Source: JAXIHJ01 sp034189755
GTDB taxonomy: Bacteria > Planctomycetota > Phycisphaerae > SM23-33
Length of the DNA stretch: 10,838 nt
Direction of reading: 5' to 3'
Assembly (NCBI GenBank): GCA_034189755.1
Contig: JAXIHJ010000087.1
Coordinates: 1-10,838 of the forward strand
In this document: positions 1 through 7,913 of the stretch, piece after piece
How the letters are laid out: the number at the start of each line of letters is the position of its first letter
Numbering within the stretch: position 1 is the first letter of the stretch
Program-made: the position numbers and the translations under genes
Notes under the pieces: generated by a model
Seen by the model: the letters and a program-made list of their open reading frames with translations, nothing else
Told to the model about the DNA's origin: nothing
Databases searched by the model: none

Positions 1-1382
1 ATTCTCTTTAGATACGGCTTGGCCTTTTCCGCCATGCCGGCGCTGATGTAGTTGTCGGCCATCATCAGCCACTTGCGGCAGTCGCGGTCGGCGTTTTTCG
101 AGCAGATGCTGTTCTGAATATCCTTGTCGGCCTTCATTGCTTCCAGGTGCGCCTTGACCTGCTTGTAGCGGTCGGCCTGGGGGTAAGCCGCAACGTACTG
201 CTCGTAGAGCTTGATGGCCTTGGCGTACTTTTTTTCCTTTTCCGCGGCGGCGGCCCTGGCCTGAAGCGCGTCGGCCTTGGCGTTGATCTCGGCGAGTTTG
301 ATAATCTCTTTGATTTGCGGGTCGGCCTGGAGCATTTGCAGTTTTTGCTCAGCCTGCTTGCCGAAGTCGCTGCCTGCGTAGGCGGCAGCCGTTTTTGCGA
401 GCGCCCTGGTGGCCTGTGCGTAGCGTTTTTCGTCGACTGCTTTTTCCGCCTGCGCCAGTTGCTTGGCGGCCTCTTGGGCCAGTTGCTTGGCCGCCTTTGC
501 GGCGGCGATGCAGGTCTTGTCGGTATCTGATACGTCGGCCAGTCTGGCGTAGATGGCATATGCCCGGCCGGGCTTGTTGTTTTTGACCAGCTTGCCGGCT
601 GAGGCCAGTTCGGACTTGGCGTTTGCCAGCGGCCCGTTGTAAAGCAGCCAGTCGATGAGCATCTTGGACTCCGTGTTGCACTGATGACCCAGGTCAGGCC
701 ATTTTTCATACGTCAGCCTGGCCTTCATGAAACCATAGTAAGCGATGCCATCTTTGGCATATTTCAAATGGGTATCCTTCTCGCCGCAGCCGATGAAGAT
801 GGGTTTGCCCTTGAATGCCTTCGGGTATCTCGTGCTGCCGTGCTTGCCGCCTCCGAGCATCAGCGCGCCCGCGAAAACTTTCGGCAGCTCGTTGATCATG
901 CCGCTGGCGTAAAAAGCCCCCTTGCTGAATCCGCCGACGAACAATCGGTCTTTGTTGACCTTGAGGCGTTTACCAAGCGACAGCAAAACTCTCTTGAAGA
1001 TTTTCACGTCCTGATTTTCCAGATAGTCGTATCCCTTTTTGCTGCGCATGTGATACCCCATGCCGGCGATAATGTAATGTCTGCCGCCAAGAATATGTTT
1101 GAACGGCGAGGTGGTCGGTTTGCCGCCCAGGCCGTGATAGCAGAAGATGATCGGCCAGTTGTGATCGGGCGTATAGCCCTTCGGGACGTACACCAGGTAA
1201 TAGCCAAGCTCGCCGCTTTTGGGGTCTTCGATCCTTGTTTCCTCGCCGGGCGTGAATTGCGGCTCGTCGGCCTGCTCGACTTGTTCGTCTGGTTCTTCCG
1301 CGACGGCTGCACAATGCGCCAGCAGCACAGCGAACAAGGCCGCGACGCACAAACCGCCGAACGAAAAACGTCGCTTATCCAT
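1..1382 (-). CDS. Secreted alpha/beta-hydrolase (esterase-like) with helical C-terminal extension, 3' end beyond window
   Basis: The frame is open from ATG at 1382 to the left edge without a stop, so at least 460 residues are coded and the C-terminus is missing. Residues 1-28 are a signal peptide (basic MDKRR, hydrophobic core ending near AVAEE), so the protein is exported. Residues about 60-235 look like an alpha/beta-hydrolase of the predicted esterase/PHB-depolymerase-like group: a VYVPKGY strand, an oxyanion-hole HGLGG at 83-87, the nucleophile elbow GFSKG (Ser153), and candidate acid Asp203 (GEKDTH) and His233 (LGHQ). From about 240 on the sequence is Ala/Lys/Gln-rich and helical, with TPR-like spacing (for example KYAKAIKLYEQYVAAYPQA), suggesting a protein-interaction tail. 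A GGGG stretch 7 nt before the ATG is a fair ribosome site. The ATG lies 21 nt after the aminotransferase stop, so it is probably the last gene of that run. The substrate is unknown. Confidence 0.85.
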   Translation of the reverse strand, partial: MDKRRFSFGGLCVAALFAVLLAHCAAVAEEPDEQVEQADEPQFTPGEETRIEDPKSGELGYYLVYVPKGYTPDHNWPIIFCYHGLGGKPTTSPFKHILGGRHYIIAGMGYHMRSKKGYDYLENQDVKIFKRVLLSLGKRLKVNKDRLFVGGFSKGAFYASGMINELPKVFAGALMLGGGKHGSTRYPKAFKGKPIFIGCGEKDTHLKYAKDGIAYYGFMKARLTYEKWPDLGHQCNTESKMLIDWLLYNGPLANAKSELASAGKLVKNNKPGRAYAIYARLADVSDTDKTCIAAAKAAKQLAQEAAKQLAQAEKAVDEKRYAQATRALAKTAAAYAGSDFGKQAEQKLQMLQADPQIKEIIKLAEINAKADALQARAAAAEKEKKYAKAIKLYEQYVAAYPQADRYKQVKAHLEAMKADKDIQNSICSKNADRDCRKWLMMADNYISAGMAEKAKPYLKR

Positions 1383-1403
1383 TTTTTCGCCCCGAAGGTG
1401 TAT

Positions 1404-2666
1404 TTATTCGGCGGACTTCGATTTCTTCCGCCTGGTCTTTTTCAGCTTGGACGCCGACGGCGCCTTGATGCCCTTGTTCAGCGCACGGTCAATCTGCCGC
1501 AGCGCCTGCTTGAGGCGCATCTCGTTTTCGACCAGCGCGATGCGAACGTAGCCTTCGCCCCGCTCGCCGAAGCCCCGCCCCGGAGCAACGGCGACCTCGG
1601 CATCCTTCATCAGTTTCAGCGAGAAGTCGATGGTATCCTTGCCGGCCAGGTGTTTTTCCGCCACCTTCGCCCAGACGAACATGGTCGCGCGCGGCGGGTC
1701 CACCTCCCACCCCAGCCGCCGCAGGCCTGAGACAACAATGTCCCGGCGGACCTGGTACACATCCGCCTGCCTACTAACGTCCCGTTCGCAACTTCGCATC
1801 GCGATGATGCTGGCGATCTGGATCGGGGTAAAGATGCCGTAGTCGTAATAGCCCTTGATGGTCGCCAGCGCACGGAGCATCTCGGCGTTGCCGACACAAA
1901 AGCCTATACGCCAGCCGGCCATGTTGTACGGCTTGGACATGGTTACGAACTCCACGCCCACCTTTTTGGCGCCGCGTGCCTGAAGGAACGACGGCGCCAC
2001 GTAAGAGTCGAAGCAGGTTCGGCCATACGCGAAATCGTGAATGACCATGATGCCGTGGCGTTTGGCCAGGTTCACGACCTGCTTGAAAAAGTCCACGCCG
2101 TCCACGGTCATGGCCGTCGGGTTATGCGGATAGTTCAGTATGAGCAGCTTGGGTTTCGGGTACAGATGCTCCACGACGTGGGCGACTCGCTTCAGAAATG
2201 CCTCGTCGTTCCCGAGCGGCACGTTGATGACGTTTCCTCCGGCCAGCGCAACGGCGTAGACGTGGATGGGAAAGAACGGGTCGCCGACAACGGCCGTGTC
2301 GCCCGGCCCCATCAGCGCCAGGCACATGTGGCTGAAGCCCTCTTTCGAGCCGAGCACGGCTACTACTTCGGTTTCGGGGTCCAGCGAAACGTTGTAGACC
2401 CTTTCGTAATACCTGGCCACTTCGCGGCGCAGATTAAAGACGCCCACCGAAGCACTATAGCGGTGGTTGCGCGGATCGCTGGCGGCCTGGCAGAGCTTCT
2501 GAACTACATCGGCGGGCGGCGCGTCGGAAGGGTTGCCCATGCCAAGGTCGATAATGTCCACTCCCTCGCGGCGCTTTTTGTACTTCATCGCATTGAGCCG
2601 CCCGAAAAGATAAGGCGGCAGCCTGCGTATGCGGGGAGAAACGTCGATGTTCCATTCTTCGCTCAC
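1404..2666 (-). CDS. alaC: AlaC-like PLP-dependent class I/II aminotransferase (probable glutamate-pyruvate aminotransferase)
   Basis: A fold-type I aminotransferase of 420 aa, the family's usual length plus a basic tail. It matches the E. coli AlaC (YfdZ) pattern as I recall it: LPPYLFGRLNAMK near the N-terminus, DIIDLGMGNP (38-46), GSKEGFSHM (106-114), NYPHNPTA (178-185), the cofactor Asp211/Tyr214 in HDFAYG, the Schiff-base Lys245 in MSKPYNMAGWRIGF, and Arg376 (YVRIALVEN) for the substrate carboxylate. By analogy it interconverts pyruvate/glutamate and alanine/2-oxoglutarate in the cytosol. LL-diaminopimelate aminotransferase is the main alternative, because the two subfamilies are close. 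The start is GTG; it overlaps the upstream PPIase stop (GTGA) and has GAAGGA 8 nt before it, which supports this start. Odd points are Pro after the catalytic Lys, where AlaC has Ser, and a Lys/Arg-rich tail (about 398-417) outside the fold. Confidence 0.92.
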   Translation of the reverse strand: MSEEWNIDVSPRIRRLPPYLFGRLNAMKYKKRREGVDIIDLGMGNPSDAPPADVVQKLCQAASDPRNHRYSASVGVFNLRREVARYYERVYNVSLDPETEVVAVLGSKEGFSHMCLALMGPGDTAVVGDPFFPIHVYAVALAGGNVINVPLGNDEAFLKRVAHVVEHLYPKPKLLILNYPHNPTAMTVDGVDFFKQVVNLAKRHGIMVIHDFAYGRTCFDSYVAPSFLQARGAKKVGVEFVTMSKPYNMAGWRIGFCVGNAEMLRALATIKGYYDYGIFTPIQIASIIAMRSCERDVSRQADVYQVRRDIVVSGLRRLGWEVDPPRATMFVWAKVAEKHLAGKDTIDFSLKLMKDAEVAVAPGRGFGERGEGYVRIALVENEMRLKQALRQIDRALNKGIKAPSASKLKKTRRKKSKSAE

Positions 2667-3631
2667 GGCTGTGGTCCTTCGGCCATATCGGCCTGCTCTT
2701 TGATGTGCGGGTTGACGTATTCTATCTTCGCCGCGCCGAGTAATTCCTGAAAGACGCGCTGCTGCATGGCGCGGAGCTTGCGATCTCGCAGCTCGGTGGT
2801 GAGCTGCTGCTTAACGTCCTCGAACTTGACATCCTGCGGCTCGATGACGCGCATCAGCTTCAACAGGTGAAACGTCGTGCCGACCTGGACTGGTTCGGAC
2901 AGTTCTCCGGGCGTTTTCAGCCCCAGCGCAGCCTGCCGCATCGCCGGCGGGATGTTGGGTTGCTTCGTGCCAATCGGCTCCATCTGCCCGCCGTTTTTAG
3001 CCGTAGCCTGGTTGGTGGACTCGCTCTTGACCAGCTCGGCGAAGTCGGCGCCGTCGGCGAGCTTGCTTATAACCTGCTGCGCATCGGCCAGCGAGGCGGT
3101 TTGAATATGCCGCACGACGACCTTTCGGCCGTACTTGTCGCCGAAGGCATCGCGGAGTTCCTGCTCGTTTATGCTGACGCGAGGTTCGGCGAGCTTGGCC
3201 AGAAGCACGTTTCGCTGCATCGTGAGTGTCCACTGCCTGCGGGAGATGCTGTAGCGGTCGAGAAACTGCGCCAAAAGTTTCTGGCGATGTTCACCCGTCG
3301 CGGCAGCGCCGAAAATCTGCTCCAGCGCGCGGTCTTTGGCTGTTTGAACCTCCTGGTCGGTTACCGTGATGTTTTGTCCCCCAGCCGCCTGGCGGACCAG
3401 TTCGTTGGCGATGAGTTGCCGGGCCATCGGCAGGCCGTGGCTGCGAACGAGCAGGTCGTTCAACTCGTCCATGTAAATAGACTCGCCGTTGACGGTGGCC
3501 ATGACCTGCTTCTGCTCAACCGGACGGCTGGTTGCAGCGGTTGGCGCGTTCGGGCCAGGCGGCGGAGGCGAATCGGGACTGCAACCCGCCAGCCACACGG
3601 CAGCGGCCGAAATTACCAGCCATTTGCGCAT
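2663..3631 (-). CDS. SurA/PrsA-like lipoprotein peptidyl-prolyl cis-trans isomerase (parvulin)
   Basis: A 322-aa exported folding factor. The N-terminus is a lipoprotein signal: MRKW, a hydrophobic stretch, then lipobox LAGC with Cys17 to be lipidated; Ser at +2 is compatible with outer-membrane or general envelope retention. A Pro/Ala-rich linker follows (18-40). Then comes a SurA/trigger-factor-like helical N-domain (about 43-150, beginning MATVNGESIYMDEL) and one PPIC parvulin domain (about 170-265) with VRHIQ, DFAELVKSES, GGQMEPIG and a closing GTTFHLLKLM strand. It should isomerise prolyl bonds or chaperone proteins outside the cytoplasm. I chose ATG at 3631 over GTG at 3640, because GGAAGG (3640-3645) sits 8 nt before the ATG and overlaps the GTG. 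The stop overlaps the aminotransferase GTG by 4 nt, implying translational coupling. Confidence 0.93.
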   Translation of the reverse strand: MRKWLVISAAAVWLAGCSPDSPPPPGPNAPTAATSRPVEQKQVMATVNGESIYMDELNDLLVRSHGLPMARQLIANELVRQAAGGQNITVTDQEVQTAKDRALEQIFGAAATGEHRQKLLAQFLDRYSISRRQWTLTMQRNVLLAKLAEPRVSINEQELRDAFGDKYGRKVVVRHIQTASLADAQQVISKLADGADFAELVKSESTNQATAKNGGQMEPIGTKQPNIPPAMRQAALGLKTPGELSEPVQVGTTFHLLKLMRVIEPQDVKFEDVKQQLTTELRDRKLRAMQQRVFQELLGAAKIEYVNPHIKEQADMAEGPQP

Positions 3632-3738
3632 AAGGAACACCTTCCGTATAGTCGGGAAAAAATCATCTCGCCACGTGCCGGTAGCGTACCGTCCGCAGTC
3701 AACTTCGTCAATGGCGACGGGTTTTGCGCCGGCGGGGT
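3632..3738 (-). promoter_or_regulatory. Gap between exporter and parvulin genes with a weak candidate promoter
   Basis: This is the only gap above 30 bp within the minus-strand genes. On the minus strand it has TTGACG (3706-3711), a 17-nt spacer and TACGCT (3683-3688), a weak sigma70-like pair with a good -35 and a poor -10. A 5-bp hairpin with a GCG loop (3679-3691) overlaps the -10, and a run of six T follows about 15 nt later. That arrangement is not a convincing intrinsic terminator. The parvulin-alaC-hydrolase run may therefore have its own promoter or be read through from the exporter; the sequence does not decide. Confidence 0.25.
3640..3645 (-). promoter_or_regulatory. Ribosome binding site of the parvulin gene
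   Basis: GGAAGG read on the minus strand, 8 nt before the ATG at 3631. It decides the start: the in-frame GTG nine bases further upstream overlaps this site and so cannot use it. Confidence 0.75.
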
Positions 3739-6057
3739 CTATCCGATAAGCTTCCCGCTGCGGACGGTGCGCCTGGCCAGGACCACCGCAGCCGGCAGCA
3801 GCAGAGGGCGAATGAGGAAAGTTTCAATCAACATGCCGAGCGCCAACGCGAAGCCAAGCTCGCGGAGCAGTTTCAAATCGGCGGCCATCAGCGAACCGAG
3901 CGTGGCGGCCATGATTACGCCGCATGACGAAATGACCGGCCCGGTGTGGATAATCGCCCGCTCAGCCGCCTCACGAAGCGGATACCGACGAGCCTCCTGA
4001 ATCAGACGCGAGACGAGGAAGATATTGTAATCCACACCCACGGCCACCATCACCACGAACAGAAAAACCTCCACCTTCCAGTCCAGACCCGCGTCGCCGA
4101 ACAGGCCCGCGAAGACCCAATAACTCACTCCCAGCGCCGCCAGATAGCCCAGCACCGTTGAGGCTACCATGAACGCCGTCAGTATCAGGTCGCGGAGCAG
4201 GACCAGGACGATGACGAATATGACGACCAGCGACAGCGCCGCAACGCGGTAGAAATCTTTCTGCGTGGTGCGGCGAATGTCGATTGTTTCAGCCGTCGCG
4301 CCGGCTACGTGGATGTCGGCGTTTTCGCCGGCGAGGGTTTCGGCGGCCAGGCGAATTTCGCCGACGGTGGCCATGGCCTCGAGCGTGAAAGCAGGCTTGT
4401 CGATAAGCACGATCAGGCGGACGGCCTTGTGGTCGCGGCTGAGATATTCGGCCAGTACGCGCCGCCGGCCCAGCGTGGAGGCCAGTGCCTGCGCAGCAGC
4501 ACCGGAGTTTTTGCCGAGCGGCCGGCTGAGACTGCGGACGTTGCAAACGCCGGCTACCGACCCGAGACCCCGCGTGAGCCTCTGCGACATTTCCCGCCAT
4601 GCAGCAGTATCCAGCGGCCTGGCCTGCCGGATAAGAACCTGCACCGGCGCGATCTGGCCTGCGGGCCAATGTCGCCTGACCATCTCCAGGCCTCGCGCCG
4701 AGTTGCCCACGGGCTGGTCTCGGTCGGGCTTGACAGCCGCCAGCGCGTCGTAGACCCATCGCAGCTTCGCGCCCCGCGCAGCCGGTATGCCCAAGACAAG
4801 GAGTATCGCCACAAGCACGATTCCGGGGCGGGTGGTCGCCAGGCGGCCCACTCGAGGCCAGAGCCATTGTCGTCCGATGCCGATTCGGCTTGGCGTCCTG
4901 CCCGGCCAGAACAGCCATCGGCCGCAAACGCCAACCAGCGCCGGCACGAGCGTTACCGCGCTCAGCAACGCCGTCACCAGCGCAATCGCCACCGCCGGGC
5001 CGGTCGTGCGGAAAACACTGTAGCCGGCGAAGCAGAGCATCAGCAGCCCGGCTGTGTCCGTACCGGCTGAAGCTAAAATAGCGGGAAACGTCGCATTCAG
5101 CGCCTCGCCGGTCGCCGCTGAAATCTCCTTGCCGGCGCCAAGATATTCGCGGAACCGGCTGATGAAGAACAACGAGTAATCGATCCCCGCCCCGTACATC
5201 AGCACGACGACGAAAATGCGTTCGGCCGTCCCGATGTGCATGCCGAAATGCTGCCCGATCGCCAGGAGCGAAAGAGCCGCCGCCGCTGCCGCACTGATCG
5301 CAACCAGCGGAACCAGCGACGCGACCGGCGCGCGGTAGACCACCAGGAGAATCACGATAACTGCAATCAGCGTAACGTAGAACGTGCGCCGGTGGCTTCG
5401 CTTGCCCGCCTCGGCGTAGTCGTAGCCGAAGCCGCTGGAGCCGGTTACCGCGCAGCCGAGTCCGGCAGGCAGTTTTGCATCCTGAAGGATCGACCGAATC
5501 CGCCGCACGAACTTCGCCGAGTGCAGCGTGATAAAGTTGGAGGGTATGTTGACGGTAATCAGCCCGGCCCGGCCGTCGCCGCCGATCAGCGGATTTTGAC
5601 CGAGCGGTTTGCCTGTAAGCGGATTTTTCGGCAGTGCCACCGACCGCGGCGAACGGACGGTAACACGCCGCAGGTCGGCCCGGGTAATCTCCGGCGGCGC
5701 CGGCAAGCGGATGCGGCGGGCAATCTGCTCGATTAGGTCCAGGTCGGCGGGCGTAAGTCGTCGGCCTGTCCGCTCGAAGACCACCACCGCCTCGCTCAGG
5801 CCGCTGTTGCTCGGAAAGCAGTTCTGAAACGCACGGGTCGCCTTTCCGTAGTCCGTCTCGTCCGGCAGGAGGGTGGCCCGCTCATTGGCCGCCGGGTCCG
5901 GCGCCGGCACGGTCAACGCCAGCAGCACGACGGCTGCCGCCCACGCGGCGATTACCGCCCAGCGAAAACGAAATATGACGCTTCCGATGCCCATGCACAT
6001 TAGACATTTCTGCCGGGTCTTCACTTTAGCTTGAGTTCTACTCCGCTTTCTTCCCAT
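3739..6057 (-). CDS. MMPL/RND-family exporter, 12 membrane segments
   Basis: An inner-membrane, proton-driven exporter of the MMPL branch of the RND superfamily, up to 772 aa. The layout is the family's two-fold repeat: TM1 (about 33-51), a periplasmic loop of about 175 residues, TM2-6 (about 226-375), TM7 (about 411-427), a second loop of about 178 residues, and TM8-12 (about 604-760). The proton-relay Asp-Tyr pairs are present in both halves: GAGIDYSLFF (Asp293/Tyr294) and VGVDYNIFLVSR (Asp675/Tyr676 by my count, give or take one). Relatives move lipids, hopanoids or siderophores; the substrate here is unknown. It directly follows the MCE gene. The start is unsure: ATG 6057 overlaps the MCE gene by 37 nt, GTG 6024 makes a GTGA overlap with its stop, and ATGs lie at 6000 and 5994. 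None has a good ribosome site, and all keep TM1. Confidence 0.93.
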   Translation of the reverse strand: MGRKRSRTQAKVKTRQKCLMCMGIGSVIFRFRWAVIAAWAAAVVLLALTVPAPDPAANERATLLPDETDYGKATRAFQNCFPSNSGLSEAVVVFERTGRRLTPADLDLIEQIARRIRLPAPPEITRADLRRVTVRSPRSVALPKNPLTGKPLGQNPLIGGDGRAGLITVNIPSNFITLHSAKFVRRIRSILQDAKLPAGLGCAVTGSSGFGYDYAEAGKRSHRRTFYVTLIAVIVILLVVYRAPVASLVPLVAISAAAAAALSLLAIGQHFGMHIGTAERIFVVVLMYGAGIDYSLFFISRFREYLGAGKEISAATGEALNATFPAILASAGTDTAGLLMLCFAGYSVFRTTGPAVAIALVTALLSAVTLVPALVGVCGRWLFWPGRTPSRIGIGRQWLWPRVGRLATTRPGIVLVAILLVLGIPAARGAKLRWVYDALAAVKPDRDQPVGNSARGLEMVRRHWPAGQIAPVQVLIRQARPLDTAAWREMSQRLTRGLGSVAGVCNVRSLSRPLGKNSGAAAQALASTLGRRRVLAEYLSRDHKAVRLIVLIDKPAFTLEAMATVGEIRLAAETLAGENADIHVAGATAETIDIRRTTQKDFYRVAALSLVVIFVIVLVLLRDLILTAFMVASTVLGYLAALGVSYWVFAGLFGDAGLDWKVEVFLFVVMVAVGVDYNIFLVSRLIQEARRYPLREAAERAIIHTGPVISSCGVIMAATLGSLMAADLKLLRELGFALALGMLIETFLIRPLLLPAAVVLARRTVRSGKLIG

Positions 6058-7043
6058 GCCTCTATAAGTCTGCGGAACTCCTTCAGGAGTTTTGTCATCT
6101 GTTTGGAGACCTCTACGAGATTGTTGTAGAGTTCGGGGTCGTTAATCAGCCGCCCGGCCGTACCCTTGCCCGCGGCAATCTTCTTGGCGGTTTGGTTCAG
6201 CGTGGTGACGAGCGTGGAGATTTTTTCGGCGTCTTCGATGAGCTTCCGGGCCAGTTCGTCGATGCGGCGGTCGGCGGTCTTGGTCATCGCCTTGGCCTCG
6301 ACGGCAAACTGCTTGAACGCCTCCATAGATTCGTTCGCGGTGGCGGTGGCCTTGGCGAGATTGGCAAGCGCGACCTTGAAATTGACCTGGTTTTCCTCGT
6401 CGCCGACGAGTTTGTACATTGCGTCGAGTGTCCTGTTGAGCTTCTCGACGGTGTTTTTAAGCCCGGCCGGACTCGGACGTCCCGGCGTCGTAGCCGGGGT
6501 GGTCGTCGGCGTTTGGGCCGGGGCCGGAGCGATTAGTGTGTTGAGATTTTCGGCAAGCTTGTTAAGGCCTTTCAGGGACGTAATCAGCTCATCCGGCACC
6601 ATGCCGGAGCCTTTAAGCACGCCGTCGGTGATGACGAAACCGGCCGGCAAAAATTCAAGGACTCTGCCGTGCGCGTCGAACCGCTCAGGCCCGTCGCCCT
6701 TCAGTTCCATGTACGCGCCGCCGACGAACCCCCTGGTATAAATGTACGCCCTGACATTGCCGGGAATCCTCGTGCCGCTGTCAATCCGCGTGGTGAAGGT
6801 TACGCCTTTGCGCGGGTCGCCGTCGGTGAAGCAGATGTCGGTGATATTTCCTATGCGCATCCCGGCCAGGTGCACCGCATCGCCTTCCTTGGCATCTGAG
6901 GTGGCGGGGAAACATATTTTGATTTTGTAACCGCCGCGAAAGGCCCCCGGCAGCCCGGCGAAGATCAGAATCATCCCGCCCAGCATGGCCAGAGCCACAA
7001 TCACGGTAATTCCCACGGTCAGATTTCGCAGCCGTTCGCTCAT
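6021..7043 (-). CDS. MCE-domain (MlaD-type) membrane-anchored lipid-transfer protein
   Basis: The substrate-binding part of an MCE lipid transporter, 340 aa from ATG 7043. It has one N-terminal membrane anchor (about 9-29), then a single MCE domain (about 39-116) beginning YKIKICFPATSDAKEGDAVHLAGMRIGNI and ending GGAYMELKGD, then a Pro/Thr-rich linker (about 172-193) and a long helical, coiled-coil-prone tail. Near the end stands GTAGRLINDPELYNNL, a motif recurrent in the tails of bacterial MCE proteins. In known systems such proteins form hexameric rings or tubes in the periplasm that carry phospholipid between membranes. GGGGA lies 9 nt before the ATG. A GTG one codon upstream is an equal alternative, and either start overlaps the ATPase stop (GTGATG), so the two are translationally coupled. 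It is longer than E. coli MlaD (about 183 aa), mainly because of the helical tail. Confidence 0.93.
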   Translation of the reverse strand: MSERLRNLTVGITVIVALAMLGGMILIFAGLPGAFRGGYKIKICFPATSDAKEGDAVHLAGMRIGNITDICFTDGDPRKGVTFTTRIDSGTRIPGNVRAYIYTRGFVGGAYMELKGDGPERFDAHGRVLEFLPAGFVITDGVLKGSGMVPDELITSLKGLNKLAENLNTLIAPAPAQTPTTTPATTPGRPSPAGLKNTVEKLNRTLDAMYKLVGDEENQVNFKVALANLAKATATANESMEAFKQFAVEAKAMTKTADRRIDELARKLIEDAEKISTLVTTLNQTAKKIAAGKGTAGRLINDPELYNNLVEVSKQMTKLLKEFRRLIEAWEESGVELKLK

Positions 7044-7888
7044 CACGTCTTGTCCCCTTTCACTTCGGCCGGTTCACTGTTTGTGAAGTGGCCGGATTCC
7101 AATTCAGCCAGTTCTTTTTCGCTGGCCAGGCCCTGGACGAACCTTGCGACGATTTGGTTGTCTACTTTATCAAGCCCGTCCGGCGTCGTGTCGAGTATGA
7201 AACGCCCCTCGTGCAGCATTACGATGCGGTCGCCGACCTTGCAGGCCGAGTGCATGTCGTGCGTAACAACCACCGCAGTTGTGCCGAGTGCGCGTTGGAG
7301 TTTCAGGATCAGTTCGTTGATGAGGTCGGCCCGGATCGGGTCCAGCCCCGTGGTTGGCTCGTCGTAGAGGATGACTTCCGGCCCGAGCGCAATGGCCCTG
7401 GCCAGCGCGACGCGTTTTTTCTGCCCGCCGGACAGCTCCTCCGGATACTTCCGCTGCGCGCCGTCCAGGCCGACCAGCATCAGCACCTCCCGGCACCGCT
7501 GCCTGCACCACTGCGGTTCGCCCACGCCGTGCTCGGTGAGCGGGAAGCTGATGTTCTGCTCGACCGTCATGGAGTCGAACAGCGCCGAGCCCTGAAAAAG
7601 GAACCCCATGTGCCGCCTGACTTTTGTCAATCGGCGCTCGCTCATCGTGGTAATTTCCTGCTCGCGCCCGCCTTCGAAGCCTGGTGTACGGAAAAAGACC
7701 CGGCCGCGGTCAGGTTTGAGCAGGCCGATGATGTGCTTCAGCAGCACGCTCTTGCCGCAGCCGGACGGGCCGATGACCACCGTCGTCTTGCCGGGCGAAA
7801 TCGCCAGGTCCACGTCGTCCAGAACGGCCTGGCCGTCGAAGACCTTTCGCACACCGGCCAGCCGAATTATCGGTTCCGTATTCGTCAT
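7043..7888 (-). CDS. MlaF-type ABC transporter ATP-binding protein
   Basis: The cytoplasmic ATPase that powers an MCE-type lipid transporter, 281 aa from ATG 7888. Walker A is GPSGCGKS (about 41-48), the Q-loop lies in GFLFQGSALFDSMTV (a pattern typical of MlaF rather than of generic ABC ATPases), the signature is LSGGQKKR (about 152-159), Walker B with catalytic Glu is VILYDEP, the D-loop is GLDP, and the switch His is in VVTHDM. All catalytic elements are intact. The gene overlaps the MCE gene downstream and starts 25 nt after the ArgA stop, so all three look co-transcribed. No ribosome site is clear; GTG at 7894 would add two residues. Its usual partner, an MlaE permease with about five or six TM helices, is not encoded in this window. 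Confidence 0.95.
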   Translation of the reverse strand: MTNTEPIIRLAGVRKVFDGQAVLDDVDLAISPGKTTVVIGPSGCGKSVLLKHIIGLLKPDRGRVFFRTPGFEGGREQEITTMSERRLTKVRRHMGFLFQGSALFDSMTVEQNISFPLTEHGVGEPQWCRQRCREVLMLVGLDGAQRKYPEELSGGQKKRVALARAIALGPEVILYDEPTTGLDPIRADLINELILKLQRALGTTAVVVTHDMHSACKVGDRIVMLHEGRFILDTTPDGLDKVDNQIVARFVQGLASEKELAELESGHFTNSEPAEVKGDKT

Positions 7889-7913
7889 GGGCACAAAATT
7901 ATCGTTGTCCCGT

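Noticed and set aside
684..1730. Plus-strand open frame of 348 codons opposite the hydrolase and aminotransferase genes
   Set aside because: It spans two genes whose motifs are intact on the minus strand, has no recognisable domain or ribosome site, and is expected in GC-rich DNA where the antisense frame lacks stops.
2867..4000. Plus-strand open frame of 377 codons opposite the parvulin and MMPL genes
   Set aside because: Antisense shadow: low-complexity Arg-rich translation with no family resemblance, crossing a gene boundary on the other strand.
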